From NCBI RefSeq assembly GCF_003315345.1, contig NZ_QNRO01000001.1, positions 310,001-374,000 of the forward strand: DNA of 64,000 bases, read 5' to 3'. The DNA is from Marinobacter pelagius (GTDB lineage Bacteria > Pseudomonadota > Gammaproteobacteria > Pseudomonadales > Oleiphilaceae). The notes under the pieces were generated by a model. The model ran no database searches and was not told where the DNA came from. It worked only from the letters and a program-made list of their open reading frames with translations. Position numbers and translations under genes: made by a program. Positions 17,128 through 25,959 of the stretch are shown here, one piece after another. Each line of letters starts with the position of its first letter. The stretch's first letter is position 1.

Positions 17128-17532
17128 TCAGCCCTGACTCTCGCTTTTTCTCGCCTCGAAGTTGGAGAGCTCCACGTTGATGGCGTTGGTGGAAATCTGG
17201 ATCTCGTACAGCGAGTACAGCAGTGAAAGGGAGAGCAACACCAGGCTGATACCAAACGCCACAATGCCCGGCATTTCCGATCCCAGAAACAGCAGGAACA
17301 TGGACACTGTGCACAGGAAGAAACTGAGCACGCCAAATGTCTGCATGCGTTTGGTCAGCACGATGCGCTTTCTCAGCATACCGATCTGGCGGGCAATCAG
17401 GGCGTGATCGTCTTCGGAGTCCATCTGCTTGAGCTGGCGGATTAGCTGGGCCAAAACCAGAAACCGGTTGGTGTAAGCCAGTAACAGCAGAGAAATGGCG
17501 GGGAACAGCAAGGCGGGGGTGGTCAGATCCAA
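17128..17532 (-). CDS. DUF2721-family membrane protein
   Basis: 134 residues matching DUF2721: start LDLTTPALLFPAISLLLLAY, then LIRQLKQM and two further membrane segments (about 60-85 and 90-110). Start is TTG preceded by AAAGGAG with nine bases spacing; the open frame extends far upstream across argP but that part is not related. Inner-membrane protein of unknown function, convergent with the CPBP gene (five-base gap) and directly downstream of argP on the same strand. Confidence 0.78.
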   Translation of the reverse strand: MDLTTPALLFPAISLLLLAYTNRFLVLAQLIRQLKQMDSEDDHALIARQIGMLRKRIVLTKRMQTFGVLSFFLCTVSMFLLFLGSEMPGIVAFGISLVLLSLSLLYSLYEIQISTNAINVELSNFEARKSESQG

Positions 17533-17546
17533 ATGTGAAAGCTCCT

Positions 17547-18422
17547 TTATCGATGGGAAATGCGGTTGGACTGCAGGGCCTGCGTGAGACGGTCCATGGC
17601 ACCTCCGCCGTGGCGCCAGAAATGCCAGTATAGCTTCACTTCCAGTTGTTGCCCGGTGGCGATGCTGGACAGTCTTCCCGCCGCCAGTTCCTCCCGCACC
17701 TGGATTTCCGGAATCATGCCATAGCCCATGCCAGTGGTTGCCAGCTTTACAAATCCTTCTGAGGATGGGCAGAGATGGTGGGGAAAGGAACCATGAAAGC
17801 CGCATTGTGCCAGAAAGCGATGTTGTAACTGATCGTTTGGTCCGAATACGATCGCTGGCGCGTCCCGCAATGCTGTCTCGGTCAATCCCTCGGGGAAATA
17901 CCTTCTGATGTATTCGGGGGTTGCCAGCGGCAGGTAGATCATTGAACCCATGGGCACGCAGCGCGCGCCCGCGACCGGTTGTGGGCTGCTGCACAGGCAG
18001 GCGGCGACATCGCCCTCGCGCATTCGGCGCAGACCAATGTCCTGATCCTCTATCACAAGGTCAAGCAACAGCTCCTCGTCCCGGCAGAAGTCAGCGATGG
18101 CATCGGCCCACCAGGTGGCCAGGCTGTCGGCGTTCAAAGCAATGCGTAGCCGCGCCGAGGGCTCATTGAGGGTAGGCAGGGATTTCGCCAGATCCCGCTC
18201 CAGCAACTGCACCTGCTGTACGTGGTTGAGCAGCCGCTGGCCGGCGGGTGTGGCTTTCAGGGCTGGGCTGCGAACGAGCACCGGCTGACCCAGCCGAATC
18301 TCCAGCGTGCGGATCCGCTGGGACACCGCCGACTGACTGAGCCCGAGGGCAGCGCCGGCGCGCTCAAAACCTCCGCATTCGACAACCGTCGCCAGCGCTT
18401 CCAGCAATTTGTAGTCAATCAT
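17547..18422 (-). CDS. argP: LysR-family regulator ArgP
   Basis: 291 residues: N-terminal winged helix (SQSAVSQRIRTLEIRLGQPVLVR) and a substrate domain of LysR type. The start MIDYKLLEALATVVECGGFERAG and the divergent ArgO exporter identify it as ArgP (IciA), which senses lysine or arginine and controls argO. The gene faces argO across an 88-base gap that should contain its operator. DUF2721 follows it closely. Symbol is given because the pairing with argO and the N-terminal sequence agree. Confidence 0.9.
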   Translation of the reverse strand: MIDYKLLEALATVVECGGFERAGAALGLSQSAVSQRIRTLEIRLGQPVLVRSPALKATPAGQRLLNHVQQVQLLERDLAKSLPTLNEPSARLRIALNADSLATWWADAIADFCRDEELLLDLVIEDQDIGLRRMREGDVAACLCSSPQPVAGARCVPMGSMIYLPLATPEYIRRYFPEGLTETALRDAPAIVFGPNDQLQHRFLAQCGFHGSFPHHLCPSSEGFVKLATTGMGYGMIPEIQVREELAAGRLSSIATGQQLEVKLYWHFWRHGGGAMDRLTQALQSNRISHR

Positions 18423-18454
18423 AAGTAAAACTGATGCAATATTACGAGTATGAA

Positions 18455-18483
18455 TTTCAAGTATATAGCCGTCGCGTTATGCT
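18455..18483 (+). promoter_or_regulatory. Candidate sigma-70 promoter of argO
   Basis: TTTCAA (18455-18460), 17-base spacer, TATGCT (18478-18483), in the divergent argP/argO gap. The region is AT-rich and would be the ArgP target; half-sites are not clear enough to mark. Confidence 0.35.
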
Positions 18484-18510
18484 TGCGCCAGTTTTTCAGG
18501 GAGATTGAGC

Positions 18511-19116
18511 GTGCTTGAGAGTTATCTGACCGGGTTGGTGGTTTGCGGCGGCATTATCGTGGCGATCGGCGCCCAGAATGCCTACGTGCTGAGCCAGGCC
18601 ATTCGCCGTGAGCATCACTGGTGGTCGGCGGGGCTGTGCATGGCTTCGGATGTGATCCTGTTTACCCTGGGCATGTTCGGCGTGAGTGCGGCACTGATGG
18701 CCATGCCCCAGGCCCTTGAGCTGCTGCGCTGGCTGGGTGTGGCATTTCTCGGTTGGCTGGCACTGCAGGCGTTGGTGCGGGCAAGCCGGGGCAGGGCGGC
18801 GCTTGAGGCCGGGGAAGTTAACCGGCGCAGTCTGAAGGGGGTGCTGTTTACCACCCTGGCCGTCACCCTGCTCAACCCCCAGGTTTATCTCGACACCCTT
18901 TTGCTGATTCCGGCTGTGGGCGCCCAGCAGGAGGACGCCACCAGCTTTGTCGCGGGCGCGAGCAGTGCGTCGATCCTGTGGTTTGGCGGGTTGGCCTGGT
19001 GCGGGTCGGCACTGGCACCAGTCCTGTCCAGACCGACGGCCTGGCGGGTCATTGATGGCGTGATCGGTCTGATGATGGCCGCCATTGCCCTGCAGTTGGC
19101 CATCGGCGGCCTGTAA
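18511..19116 (+). CDS. argO: Arginine/lysine exporter, LysE/ArgO family
   Basis: 201 residues, six membrane segments, with the LysE signature GAQNAYVLSQAIRREH near the N-terminus and LNPQVYLDTL in the middle. It exports basic amino acids such as arginine, canavanine or lysine. GTG at 18511 has GGGAG seven bases upstream; a TTG two codons earlier is possible. Divergent from argP, the expected activator. Confidence 0.9.
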   Translation: MLESYLTGLVVCGGIIVAIGAQNAYVLSQAIRREHHWWSAGLCMASDVILFTLGMFGVSAALMAMPQALELLRWLGVAFLGWLALQALVRASRGRAALEAGEVNRRSLKGVLFTTLAVTLLNPQVYLDTLLLIPAVGAQQEDATSFVAGASSASILWFGGLAWCGSALAPVLSRPTAWRVIDGVIGLMMAAIALQLAIGGL

Positions 19117-19142
19117 CTCCGGGCAACCCCGGAAAAACCTGA

Positions 19143-19646
19143 TCAGTCGTCCTCGAAACGTCGTGCCTCGGTGAAACGGTCGGCCCAGTAATAGCCGTCC
19201 AGTTCTGACAGGGTGACGCCGACGGAAGTGGAGGCATGAATGAACCGGTTCTCGCCCATGTAGATGCCGGCACGCTGTTCCTTCCCGCCAATCCTGAAAA
19301 ACACCAGGTCCCCCGGTTCCACCTGGTCCGGCGATACCTCCCGGCCATGGCGAAGCATCTGGGCGGTGGTTCTGGGCAGAGTCTGGCCGAGCCCTTCCCG
19401 ATAAGCTGTTAAGATAAACCCGGAACAATCGAACCCCCGGGCTGAGGTGCCTCCGTATTGATAGGGGGTGCCCTGATAGCGCTCGAAGACCTGCCACAAC
19501 CGGTCGACCTTCTCTGGTGAATCCGGCGCTTCAACCGGCGAAAACTGCCCGGTTTCGCCGGTCTGCAGGTGCTGATTACTGGCACAGCCGCCAAGAACAA
19601 GACCGAGCAATGTCAGAACCAGTATTTGCCGCAGCATTGACGCCAT
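19143..19646 (-). CDS. NlpC/P60-family lipoprotein endopeptidase
   Basis: 167 residues: lipoprotein signal with lipobox VLGGC, then an NlpC/P60 domain with GFDCSGFI (catalytic Cys), FIHAST (catalytic His) and GDLVFF. Such enzymes cut peptidoglycan stem peptides (Spr/MepS, MepH). GCGGAG seven bases before the ATG at 19646 selects this start among several. It is divergent from the ydbH-like gene with about 95 bases between them, so a shared promoter region links an envelope hydrolase with a lipid-transport system. Confidence 0.88.
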   Translation of the reverse strand: MASMLRQILVLTLLGLVLGGCASNQHLQTGETGQFSPVEAPDSPEKVDRLWQVFERYQGTPYQYGGTSARGFDCSGFILTAYREGLGQTLPRTTAQMLRHGREVSPDQVEPGDLVFFRIGGKEQRAGIYMGENRFIHASTSVGVTLSELDGYYWADRFTEARRFEDD

Positions 19647-19741
19647 GCCGTTACTCCGCAACATTGAATCTGTATAAACCTTATTACTGATCGGGCCGGA
19701 TGTCAGGTTACGGCTTGTTTGACGTTGGCAGGAAGCAATCT

Positions 19742-21661
19742 GTGGGAGCAGGAAAACGTACGAGGGCAAGCAGGATCGGCCGGTGGTTAGCCGCGGCCGT
19801 CGCTCTTCTGTTGCTGGTGGTAATCGGTGCCGGTGTCTATGCCCGGGACGCCTGGCAGCAGTTGATGGCGAACCAGGCGATCCAGAAGTTCGACTGGCAG
19901 GGAATGCATCTCTCGTTGGAAGGCATTCGTGCCGACGGCTTTTCCCTGGTCAGCTCCGATCCGGCGCGGCCGTTCGCGGTAAACGGTTCGGGTTTTGTGC
20001 TGGGCTGGGACTGGCAGACTCTTTCGCTGGCCAGCGTCCGGGTTGAACAGCTCGACATTGATATACCGGAATGGCCGGAGCCTGCAGCGGGTGGATCGGG
20101 GGCGAAACCATCGCTGTTGCCCGAGCAGTCGCCGACCTGGCTTCCGGACACCATTTCAGTGAGCAGTCTACGGGTTGATCTGCCCGACGACACCGAAATC
20201 CGCGGAAACCTTTACGTTGAGCTGACGCCGGACCCGGAGCAGTGGCGTGTGGAGACGACCGAACTCTGGGTCAACGGTTCGTTGCCGGACTCCGAGCCTG
20301 GAGGCTGGCGCATCGACGGCATCGAGGGGCGTATCGGAATGGCCGGAACCGCGGGTGTGGCGTCAGCCAGGCTGGAGGTTCTGGCCGGCTCAATCCTGAC
20401 GATGAATGGAGTGGCTAGCCCGGATGGGGGCGAGACAGTCCGTCTGGAACAGGTGGAAGTGCGGCCAGGTGGTAGCACGCTCGAAGCCGGGTACAGCCTG
20501 AGCAACCGAAGCCTTGAGAAGGCGCGATTGGTCGGCCCCCTGACGCTTGATGTCGGGATGTTGCAGCAGGCCAATCTGAAACCACAGTCCTGGAACTTTG
20601 AAGGCGAGCTGGATGCGGATCTGAACCGGGTCGATATCCGTGGCGCGGCGAAGGGAGCTGCTGGGCTGGCGTTAGACGTCGAAGCCCGCTGGCCCTTCAG
20701 CGCAACTCCACGGGTGACTGTCAGCGCAGAGCTGGAAGGCAGCAATGCCAGTCGGATCCTGGCGGAAACCCTGGAACAATGGCCAGCCGGGATCGAGATC
20801 AGCGATGGGAGTCTTTCTGCGAACGCCAGCGTTCGCCTTCCGGACACGGGGCCGTCGCTTGAGGGCAAAATTATCGCCAGCGGGATGTCCGGTATTGTGG
20901 GTCGAATGGCCTGGACCGGCCTGAGCGGAACCCTGGAATTGTCGTTGGACGATAACCTGGTAGCCCGTACCTCGGAACTGCAGTTGGACCAGCTCAATCC
21001 CGGGGTGCCGCTGGGGCCGGTCTCCGTCACGGGCAGCTACCGTGCGCCGTTGCAGGTATTGATGCAGGGAACGGTTTCAGTGGTTCGGGCTCGCGCCGGA
21101 TTTCTGGGTGGAGAGGTCAGGGTCAAGCCGGGAGAGTGGAGCCTGGCTGATCTGCCAGTGACCGTCCCTGTGTGGCTCAATGGCATACAGGTCGACCGCC
21201 TGATGACCGTCTATCCCGCCGAGGGACTGGCAGGTAGTGGCACGCTTCAGGGTGAAGTGCCGCTGGTGATCAGCCGGCAGGGTGTGCAGGTTTCCGGAGG
21301 CAACATCAGGGCCGTGGCGCCCGGAGGCACCCTGAAACTTCCCGCGGACCGGTTGCAGGCACTGGCCCGGAACAACGAAACCATGGACCTGGTGGTGCGG
21401 GCCCTTCAGAACTTTAACTATTCCGTGCTGAACAGCACGATAGACTATGATCAGGAAGGAACCCTGAACCTCGGTCTCAGGCTCGAGGGTAGCAATCCGC
21501 AGGTGCGGGATGGCCACCCGATCGTGGTGAACATCAACCTGCAGGAGGATATTCCGGCACTGTTGACCAGCCTGCAGCTCAGCGGTCGGGTGAACGAAGC
21601 GGTCACCGAGAAAGTCCGGAAACTGATGGAAAAGCGTGAGTCTGGTAACGGGAAAAACTGA
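19742..21661 (+). CDS. ydbH: YdbH-family AsmA-like intermembrane phospholipid transport protein
   Basis: About 640 residues: short basic N-terminus, one membrane anchor (WLAAAVALLLLVVIGAGVYA), then a long beta-rich body as in AsmA-like bridge proteins (YhdP, TamB, YdbH). The C-terminal LNSTIDYDQEGTLNLGLRLEG region is typical of YdbH/DUF748-type ends. GTG at 19742 has AGGAAG six bases upstream; ATG at 19700 is an alternative. YnbE and YdbL genes follow exactly as in E. coli, where YdbH-YnbE forms an intermembrane bridge for outer-membrane lipid homeostasis. N-terminus in inner membrane, body across the periplasm. Confidence 0.85.
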   Translation: MGAGKRTRASRIGRWLAAAVALLLLVVIGAGVYARDAWQQLMANQAIQKFDWQGMHLSLEGIRADGFSLVSSDPARPFAVNGSGFVLGWDWQTLSLASVRVEQLDIDIPEWPEPAAGGSGAKPSLLPEQSPTWLPDTISVSSLRVDLPDDTEIRGNLYVELTPDPEQWRVETTELWVNGSLPDSEPGGWRIDGIEGRIGMAGTAGVASARLEVLAGSILTMNGVASPDGGETVRLEQVEVRPGGSTLEAGYSLSNRSLEKARLVGPLTLDVGMLQQANLKPQSWNFEGELDADLNRVDIRGAAKGAAGLALDVEARWPFSATPRVTVSAELEGSNASRILAETLEQWPAGIEISDGSLSANASVRLPDTGPSLEGKIIASGMSGIVGRMAWTGLSGTLELSLDDNLVARTSELQLDQLNPGVPLGPVSVTGSYRAPLQVLMQGTVSVVRARAGFLGGEVRVKPGEWSLADLPVTVPVWLNGIQVDRLMTVYPAEGLAGSGTLQGEVPLVISRQGVQVSGGNIRAVAPGGTLKLPADRLQALARNNETMDLVVRALQNFNYSVLNSTIDYDQEGTLNLGLRLEGSNPQVRDGHPIVVNINLQEDIPALLTSLQLSGRVNEAVTEKVRKLMEKRESGNGKN

Positions 21662-21697
21662 TCCTGCTTTACCGGCCACAATAAACGGGGGAGATCT

Positions 21698-21919
21698 ATG
21701 AAAGCGCAAAGCCGGATATCTGCCGGCACCGCCCGGTTAAGACAGGGGGCTGTGATAGCCACCATTGCCCTGCTGTCCGCAGCCTGCACGCCAACCGTGC
21801 AGATGGCGGCGCCAAAGGAGCCCATCACCGTCAACCTGAACGTCAAGATCCAGCACGAGATCTACGTGAAAGTTGATAAGGAAGTGGACGAGTTGTTCGA
21901 AGACCAGGGCCTGTTCTGA
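21698..21919 (+). CDS. ynbE: YnbE-family outer-membrane lipoprotein
   Basis: 73 residues: lipoprotein signal with LSAAC lipobox, then APKEPITVNLNVKIQHEI, almost the same core as E. coli YnbE. In E. coli YnbE multimers extend the beta-sheet of YdbH to reach the outer membrane. GGGGGAG precedes the ATG. The gene lies between ydbH and ydbL, completing the three-gene operon. It is easily missed in annotation because of its size. Confidence 0.9.
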   Translation: MKAQSRISAGTARLRQGAVIATIALLSAACTPTVQMAAPKEPITVNLNVKIQHEIYVKVDKEVDELFEDQGLF

Positions 21920-21950
21920 TGGTCGTGGACGCTTCAACGGGGAGAGAATC

Positions 21951-22295
21951 ATGAGATTGTTCAGTAAATTCGGCGTGCTTGTGTTGGCCCTGTGTCTGAG
22001 TCTGCCCGCGCTTGCCATGAGTCTCGAAGAGGCCAAGCAGCAGCTCGATACTGCCAAGCAATCCGGGCTGGTGGGCGAGACCCCCACGGGCTATCTGGCG
22101 GTGGTCAAAGCTGACGGCAATGCCCGGGAAATCGTTGACGCCATTAACGAGGCCCGGCGCCAGGAATACAGTCGCATTGCCGCCAAGCACAATATTCCGG
22201 TTGCCGAAGTGGAGGCTGTTGCCGGCAAGAAGGCAGTGGAAAAGACTCCCGCCGGCCAGTTTGTCCGGGTCGGTGACAAGTGGGTGCGAAAATAG
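21951..22295 (+). CDS. ydbL: YdbL-family periplasmic protein (DUF1318)
   Basis: 114 residues: cleavable signal peptide (about 1-22, ending LALA-M), then SLEEAKQQLDTAKQSGLVGETPTGYLAVV, the DUF1318 core. YdbL modulates YdbH-YnbE assembly in E. coli. ATG at 21951 has GGGGAGAG upstream; the longer in-frame start overlaps ynbE. It ends the operon, convergent with the SRAP gene after 15 bases. Confidence 0.9.
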   Translation: MRLFSKFGVLVLALCLSLPALAMSLEEAKQQLDTAKQSGLVGETPTGYLAVVKADGNAREIVDAINEARRQEYSRIAAKHNIPVAEVEAVAGKKAVEKTPAGQFVRVGDKWVRK

Positions 22296-22310
22296 CCGGC
22301 CTATCCCTGT

Positions 22311-22982
22311 CTATTTTGCCCTCTTCAGAAGTTCCGGGTCGTTGTGGCGGGGATTGTTGACCGCCTGGGAGACTTCGTATTCCTCAAGACGCTCCGGGGG
22401 CAGCCGTTGGGTTGCCGCCCGGACAGCCGAGCGTTCGCTCAGCTCCGGGTTCAGCCAGTCCCGCAGGCAGCCGGGATCAAGCACCACGGGTTGCCGGTCG
22501 TGGATGTGTTTCAACGCATCGTGGGCTGGTTCGGTGATGATGGCGCAGGCAGTGGTTTCATCCCCTTCCATTGGCGTCCACACGCCCGCAAAAAAGATAG
22601 CCGGGTCTTTGTCCGGATCCCTCGGGGTGACGTAGTGGGGCTCCTTGCCGTGTTCCGTTGCCATCCATTCGTACCAGCCGTTGGCAGGGATCAGGCACCG
22701 GTGGTGGGCAAACGCCTCGCGGAAATATTTCGAGGTGGCCACGGTTTCCGCCCGGGCGTTGATGGGTGAGGGCGCTTTCTCGCCGGCCCAGACCGGACGG
22801 AAGCCCCAGTGGGAGTGGGCCATGATCAGGGTGCCATTCATGGTCATGCGAATCATGGGAATGCCTACACCGGGCGTGATGTTGTAGCTGGGCTCAAACT
22901 GGCCGTCCACTTCGAGCCCTTCCGGAAAGTACTCAAGGATCAGGGTTTCCGGCGGTGTGTAAAAGGTGAATCGTCCGCACAT
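22311..22982 (-). CDS. SOS response-associated peptidase (SRAP/YedK)
   Basis: 223 residues beginning MCGRF, so Cys2 becomes the N-terminal nucleophile after Met removal; the family then forms a thiazolidine crosslink with abasic sites in single-stranded DNA. Other motifs: NARAET, CLIPANGWYEW and HDRQPVVL. The start at MCGRF is fixed by the required Cys2, despite an open frame upstream. Eight bases separate it from the upstream esterase gene on the same strand, so both may be one transcript. Cytoplasmic DNA-protection role. Confidence 0.93.
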   Translation of the reverse strand: MCGRFTFYTPPETLILEYFPEGLEVDGQFEPSYNITPGVGIPMIRMTMNGTLIMAHSHWGFRPVWAGEKAPSPINARAETVATSKYFREAFAHHRCLIPANGWYEWMATEHGKEPHYVTPRDPDKDPAIFFAGVWTPMEGDETTACAIITEPAHDALKHIHDRQPVVLDPGCLRDWLNPELSERSAVRAATQRLPPERLEEYEVSQAVNNPRHNDPELLKRAK

Positions 22983-22990
22983 GGGGCAAC

Positions 22991-24055
22991 CTATTCGCTC
23001 TTGCCGGCCTCGACATCGGCCAGGAACTCCCGGATGTCCTCGAACGCTTCCTGAGCCTCCGGGAGCATGTCGCCAAAAATGTGCCACACATGCACCATGC
23101 CGGGCCAGGTATGGAGTTCCACCATGGACCCTTCGGACTGGGCCTTGGCGGCGTAGCGTTTGGCGTTATCCAGCAGCATTTCGGTATCACTGGCATGGAT
23201 CAGGGTTGGCGGCAGGTTGGCGAGGCTGCCCCGCAGCGGGGAGGCGACCGGATTGGTCGGTGACACCCGGAAGGCCGCCAGGGTTCCCCACCAGATAATT
23301 GGCAGCGGGATCTTGGCCAGGCCGCCAAACACCGGGCCCAGCAATGGGTCGGTGGGAATGTTGTTGCGGTTGCTGGGGGCGGTGAGGGTCAGGTCGGTTG
23401 AGGGCGCCAGGGCAACCGCCGCATCGGCCTGCCTGAGCCCGTTATCCCGCGCCCAGGCCAGCAGGCTCAGGGTATGGCTGCCACCGGCGGAATCTCCCGC
23501 CACCACGATAAAGCTGGCGCGTTCCCGACCCTCCGGTCCGTGGTCCAGCAGCCAGCTGTAGGCCCTTTGGCAATCCCGTACCCCATCCATGAAACGGTGT
23601 TCCGGCATCAGCCGGTAATCCACGGTGAAAACCGCGGCATTGGCCAGCCTGGAGAACCGGTCGGTAATGGTCCGGTGGCTCCTGGGGCTGCCGGCTGCCC
23701 AGGCCCCACCGTGGATATAGAGCACACGCCGGCGGGTATCGACTCCGGGCGCGATGACCCATTCGCCGCGCGGCTCCTCGTTATGCCGGAATTCCGATAC
23801 CAGCGCCATGCCTTCGCTGAGAGTATCCATGTGCTGGCGCAGGGCCATCAGCCGGGCCTTGCCCTTGAGGTCCTTGGCGGCTTCCCTCAACTCCCGGAGC
23901 TGTCCCAGAACCTGTTGATGACCTTCGCTCGGGGTTCTTTCCCGCACCGGGTAATCCCTGTCATCCAGGTGGGACAGGTCTTCGATCCTGAACAGGAAAA
24001 AGGTGGCGGCCACAATGAGCAGCACGATGGCCAGAACAATCCAGATAATATCCAC
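22991..24055 (-). CDS. Alpha/beta hydrolase (hormone-sensitive-lipase-like) with membrane anchor
   Basis: 354 residues: N-terminal membrane segment (3-21), a coiled linker, then an HSL-type hydrolase: HGGAWAAGS oxyanion motif (115-123), nucleophile Ser189 in GDSAGG, Asp in HASDTEM and His in MVHVW near the end. It probably hydrolyses short or medium acyl esters at the inner membrane. Co-directional with the SRAP gene downstream (8 bases) and divergent from the DUF2007 gene. Confidence 0.85.
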   Translation of the reverse strand: MDIIWIVLAIVLLIVAATFFLFRIEDLSHLDDRDYPVRERTPSEGHQQVLGQLRELREAAKDLKGKARLMALRQHMDTLSEGMALVSEFRHNEEPRGEWVIAPGVDTRRRVLYIHGGAWAAGSPRSHRTITDRFSRLANAAVFTVDYRLMPEHRFMDGVRDCQRAYSWLLDHGPEGRERASFIVVAGDSAGGSHTLSLLAWARDNGLRQADAAVALAPSTDLTLTAPSNRNNIPTDPLLGPVFGGLAKIPLPIIWWGTLAAFRVSPTNPVASPLRGSLANLPPTLIHASDTEMLLDNAKRYAAKAQSEGSMVELHTWPGMVHVWHIFGDMLPEAQEAFEDIREFLADVEAGKSE

Positions 24056-24158
24056 TGCGTATCCTTGATGGCTCCCTGGAGCGGGTGGGTCTATGCTGAA
24101 ATCATAACCGCGTTAACGGGCGGGTGCTGCCCCTGAATGTCACAGAAGGAGTAGGCCT

Positions 24159-24476
24159 TTGCAAATAGCCTATCGGGCCCGGGACATTACCGAAGCACAC
24201 ATTGTAGCCGGGTTTCTGGAGGTCCATGGAATCGAATCCTACGTTGGCGGCCATTACCTGCAGGGCGCTCTGGGGGAGATCGGTGCGGCCGGTTTCAGCA
24301 ATGTCCATGTGGATGATGAGGACCTCTACCGGGCCCGCGAGCTGATCCGGGAATACGAAGAGGGAGGCTCCACAGCACCCGCTTCATCCCCGGATCAGGA
24401 CAAGCCCGACCAGTACGCCCGCTGGTTTCTGCTGGCACTGATCGTTACAGTGTGGCTGCTTGTCCAGATCTACTGA
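24159..24476 (+). CDS. DUF2007 protein with C-terminal membrane segment
   Basis: 105 residues: a DUF2007 domain (1-70, AYRARDITEAHIVAGFLE ... GIESYVGG, VHVDDEDLYRARELI) with a ferredoxin-like fold related to PII-type signalling proteins, a proline-rich linker and a single membrane helix (about 88-104). Start is TTG, with AAGGAG eight bases upstream. Function unknown; possibly membrane-recruited signalling. Followed after 37 bases by an SDR gene. Confidence 0.78.
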   Translation: MQIAYRARDITEAHIVAGFLEVHGIESYVGGHYLQGALGEIGAAGFSNVHVDDEDLYRARELIREYEEGGSTAPASSPDQDKPDQYARWFLLALIVTVWLLVQIY

Positions 24477-24513
24477 TCCAACCAATTGAATCCAATAGTG
24501 AAACGGAGGAATC

Positions 24514-25185
24514 ATGTCTGCATCCGGAGTAGTTGTCATTACCGGCGCCAACCGGGGAATCGGCCTGGAACTGGCACGGTATTATGCCCGTGAGGGCGGC
24601 GACGTGATCGGCGTATGCCGGCAGTCTTCCGATGAGCTGGCAGAGGTGGCCTCCGAGGTCATCGACGGGGTGGACGTCACTACCGAGGCCGGCATCGAAA
24701 AACTCAGATCGGCCCTGGCGGGCAAGAAAATCCGGCTGCTCATCAACAATGCCGGCCTGCTGCAGGACGAACAGCTCGGCAGCATCGATTTCGATTCCAT
24801 CCGCAAGCAGATGGAGATCAACGCCTACGCGCCGCTGCGGGTAGCCGAGGCACTGGTTCCGCAGATTGAAGAGGGCGGCAAGATCGCCAACATCACCAGC
24901 CGCATGGGCTCCATTGCCGACAACGATTCCGGTGGCCGCTATGGGTACCGCGCCTCCAAGGCGGCCCTGAACGCTTTTGGCAAGTCTTTGGCGGTGGATC
25001 TCAAGCCGAAGGGCATTGCCGTGGCCCAGTTGCATCCGGGTTACGTGAAGACCCGCATGGTGAACTTCGGGGGGATGATCACGCCCGGGGAATCGGCCCG
25101 TGGGCTGGCGGATCGGATTGCCAACCTGAACCTGGAGAACACCGGTTCCTTCTGGCACAGCAATGGCGACGAGTTGCCCTGGTAA
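24514..25185 (+). CDS. Short-chain dehydrogenase, C-factor-like
   Basis: 223 residues, classical SDR with TGANRGIG (cofactor glycines, residues 10-17), NNAG at about 73-76, catalytic Ser in ITSRMGSI and YGYRASKAAL (Tyr and Lys). The short C-terminus and lack of a long substrate loop resemble CsgA/C-factor-like SDRs. NAD(P)(H)-dependent oxidoreductase of unknown substrate. GGAGG precedes the ATG. It heads a run of closely spaced genes with a second SDR (12-base gap) and ThpR. Confidence 0.85.
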   Translation: MSASGVVVITGANRGIGLELARYYAREGGDVIGVCRQSSDELAEVASEVIDGVDVTTEAGIEKLRSALAGKKIRLLINNAGLLQDEQLGSIDFDSIRKQMEINAYAPLRVAEALVPQIEEGGKIANITSRMGSIADNDSGGRYGYRASKAALNAFGKSLAVDLKPKGIAVAQLHPGYVKTRMVNFGGMITPGESARGLADRIANLNLENTGSFWHSNGDELPW

Positions 25186-25197
25186 ACGGAGGTCGAG

Positions 25198-25956
25198 GTG
25201 ACAAACGAAGCCCGAGTGGCCCTGGTAACCGGCGGAGCCCGGGGAATTGGCCGTGGCCTGGTGCAGTTCCTGGCCGATCGCGGCTGGCAGGTGGCCTTCT
25301 GCGATGTTGACCGGGAGCAGGGTGAATGGTTGCAGCAACGGCTTGGCGACCAGGTGCGGTATTTCCAGGCCGATGTGACCAGTGAAGCGGAGGTTGCCGG
25401 CATGATCCGCGCGGCGACCGACTGGCACAGCCGACTGGACGCGGTGATCAATAACGCCGGGCTGGCCGGCCCCGAGAACGGGCCTGTTGAGGAGCTGGAC
25501 CTGGCTGTCTGGCAGCGTCGGCTGGATGTGAACCTGACCGGTCCGTTCCTGGTTACCAAGCATGCGGTGCCCCATCTCCGGAAGAATGGCGGCGCCATCG
25601 TCAACATCGCTTCCACCCGGGCCCTGCAATCGGAGCCTGACACCGAGGCCTATGCCGCCACCAAAGGCGGCATCGTTGCCCTGACCCACGCCCTGGCCAT
25701 GAGCCTGGGGCCGGAAATCCGGGTCAACTGCATCAGCCCGGGCTGGATCGACACCCGTGCCTGGCAGGATCGGGAACAAAAAGCTCCCCCACTGTCGGAA
25801 AGCGATCACCGTCAGCATCCTGCCGGTCGGGTGGGCGAGCCGCGAGATATTGCCAGCCTGGCGGCCTTCCTGATTTCCGAAGAAGCGGGTTTCATCACCG
25901 GCCAGAACTATGTGGTGGATGGCGGTATGACCCGCAAGATGATCTACGAGGACTGA
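25198..25956 (+). CDS. Short-chain dehydrogenase/reductase
   Basis: 252 residues with TGGARGIG (cofactor site), NNAGLAG, catalytic Ser in NIASTRAL, YAATKGG (Tyr/Lys), and the C-terminal ITGQNYVVDGGM typical of FabG-like SDRs. Start is GTG with GGAGG close upstream. Likely an NAD(P)-dependent alcohol or sugar dehydrogenase; the exact substrate is not visible. It is three bases ahead of the thpR-like gene, so probably co-transcribed. Confidence 0.87.
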   Translation: MTNEARVALVTGGARGIGRGLVQFLADRGWQVAFCDVDREQGEWLQQRLGDQVRYFQADVTSEAEVAGMIRAATDWHSRLDAVINNAGLAGPENGPVEELDLAVWQRRLDVNLTGPFLVTKHAVPHLRKNGGAIVNIASTRALQSEPDTEAYAATKGGIVALTHALAMSLGPEIRVNCISPGWIDTRAWQDREQKAPPLSESDHRQHPAGRVGEPRDIASLAAFLISEEAGFITGQNYVVDGGMTRKMIYED

Positions 25957-25959
25957 GCC

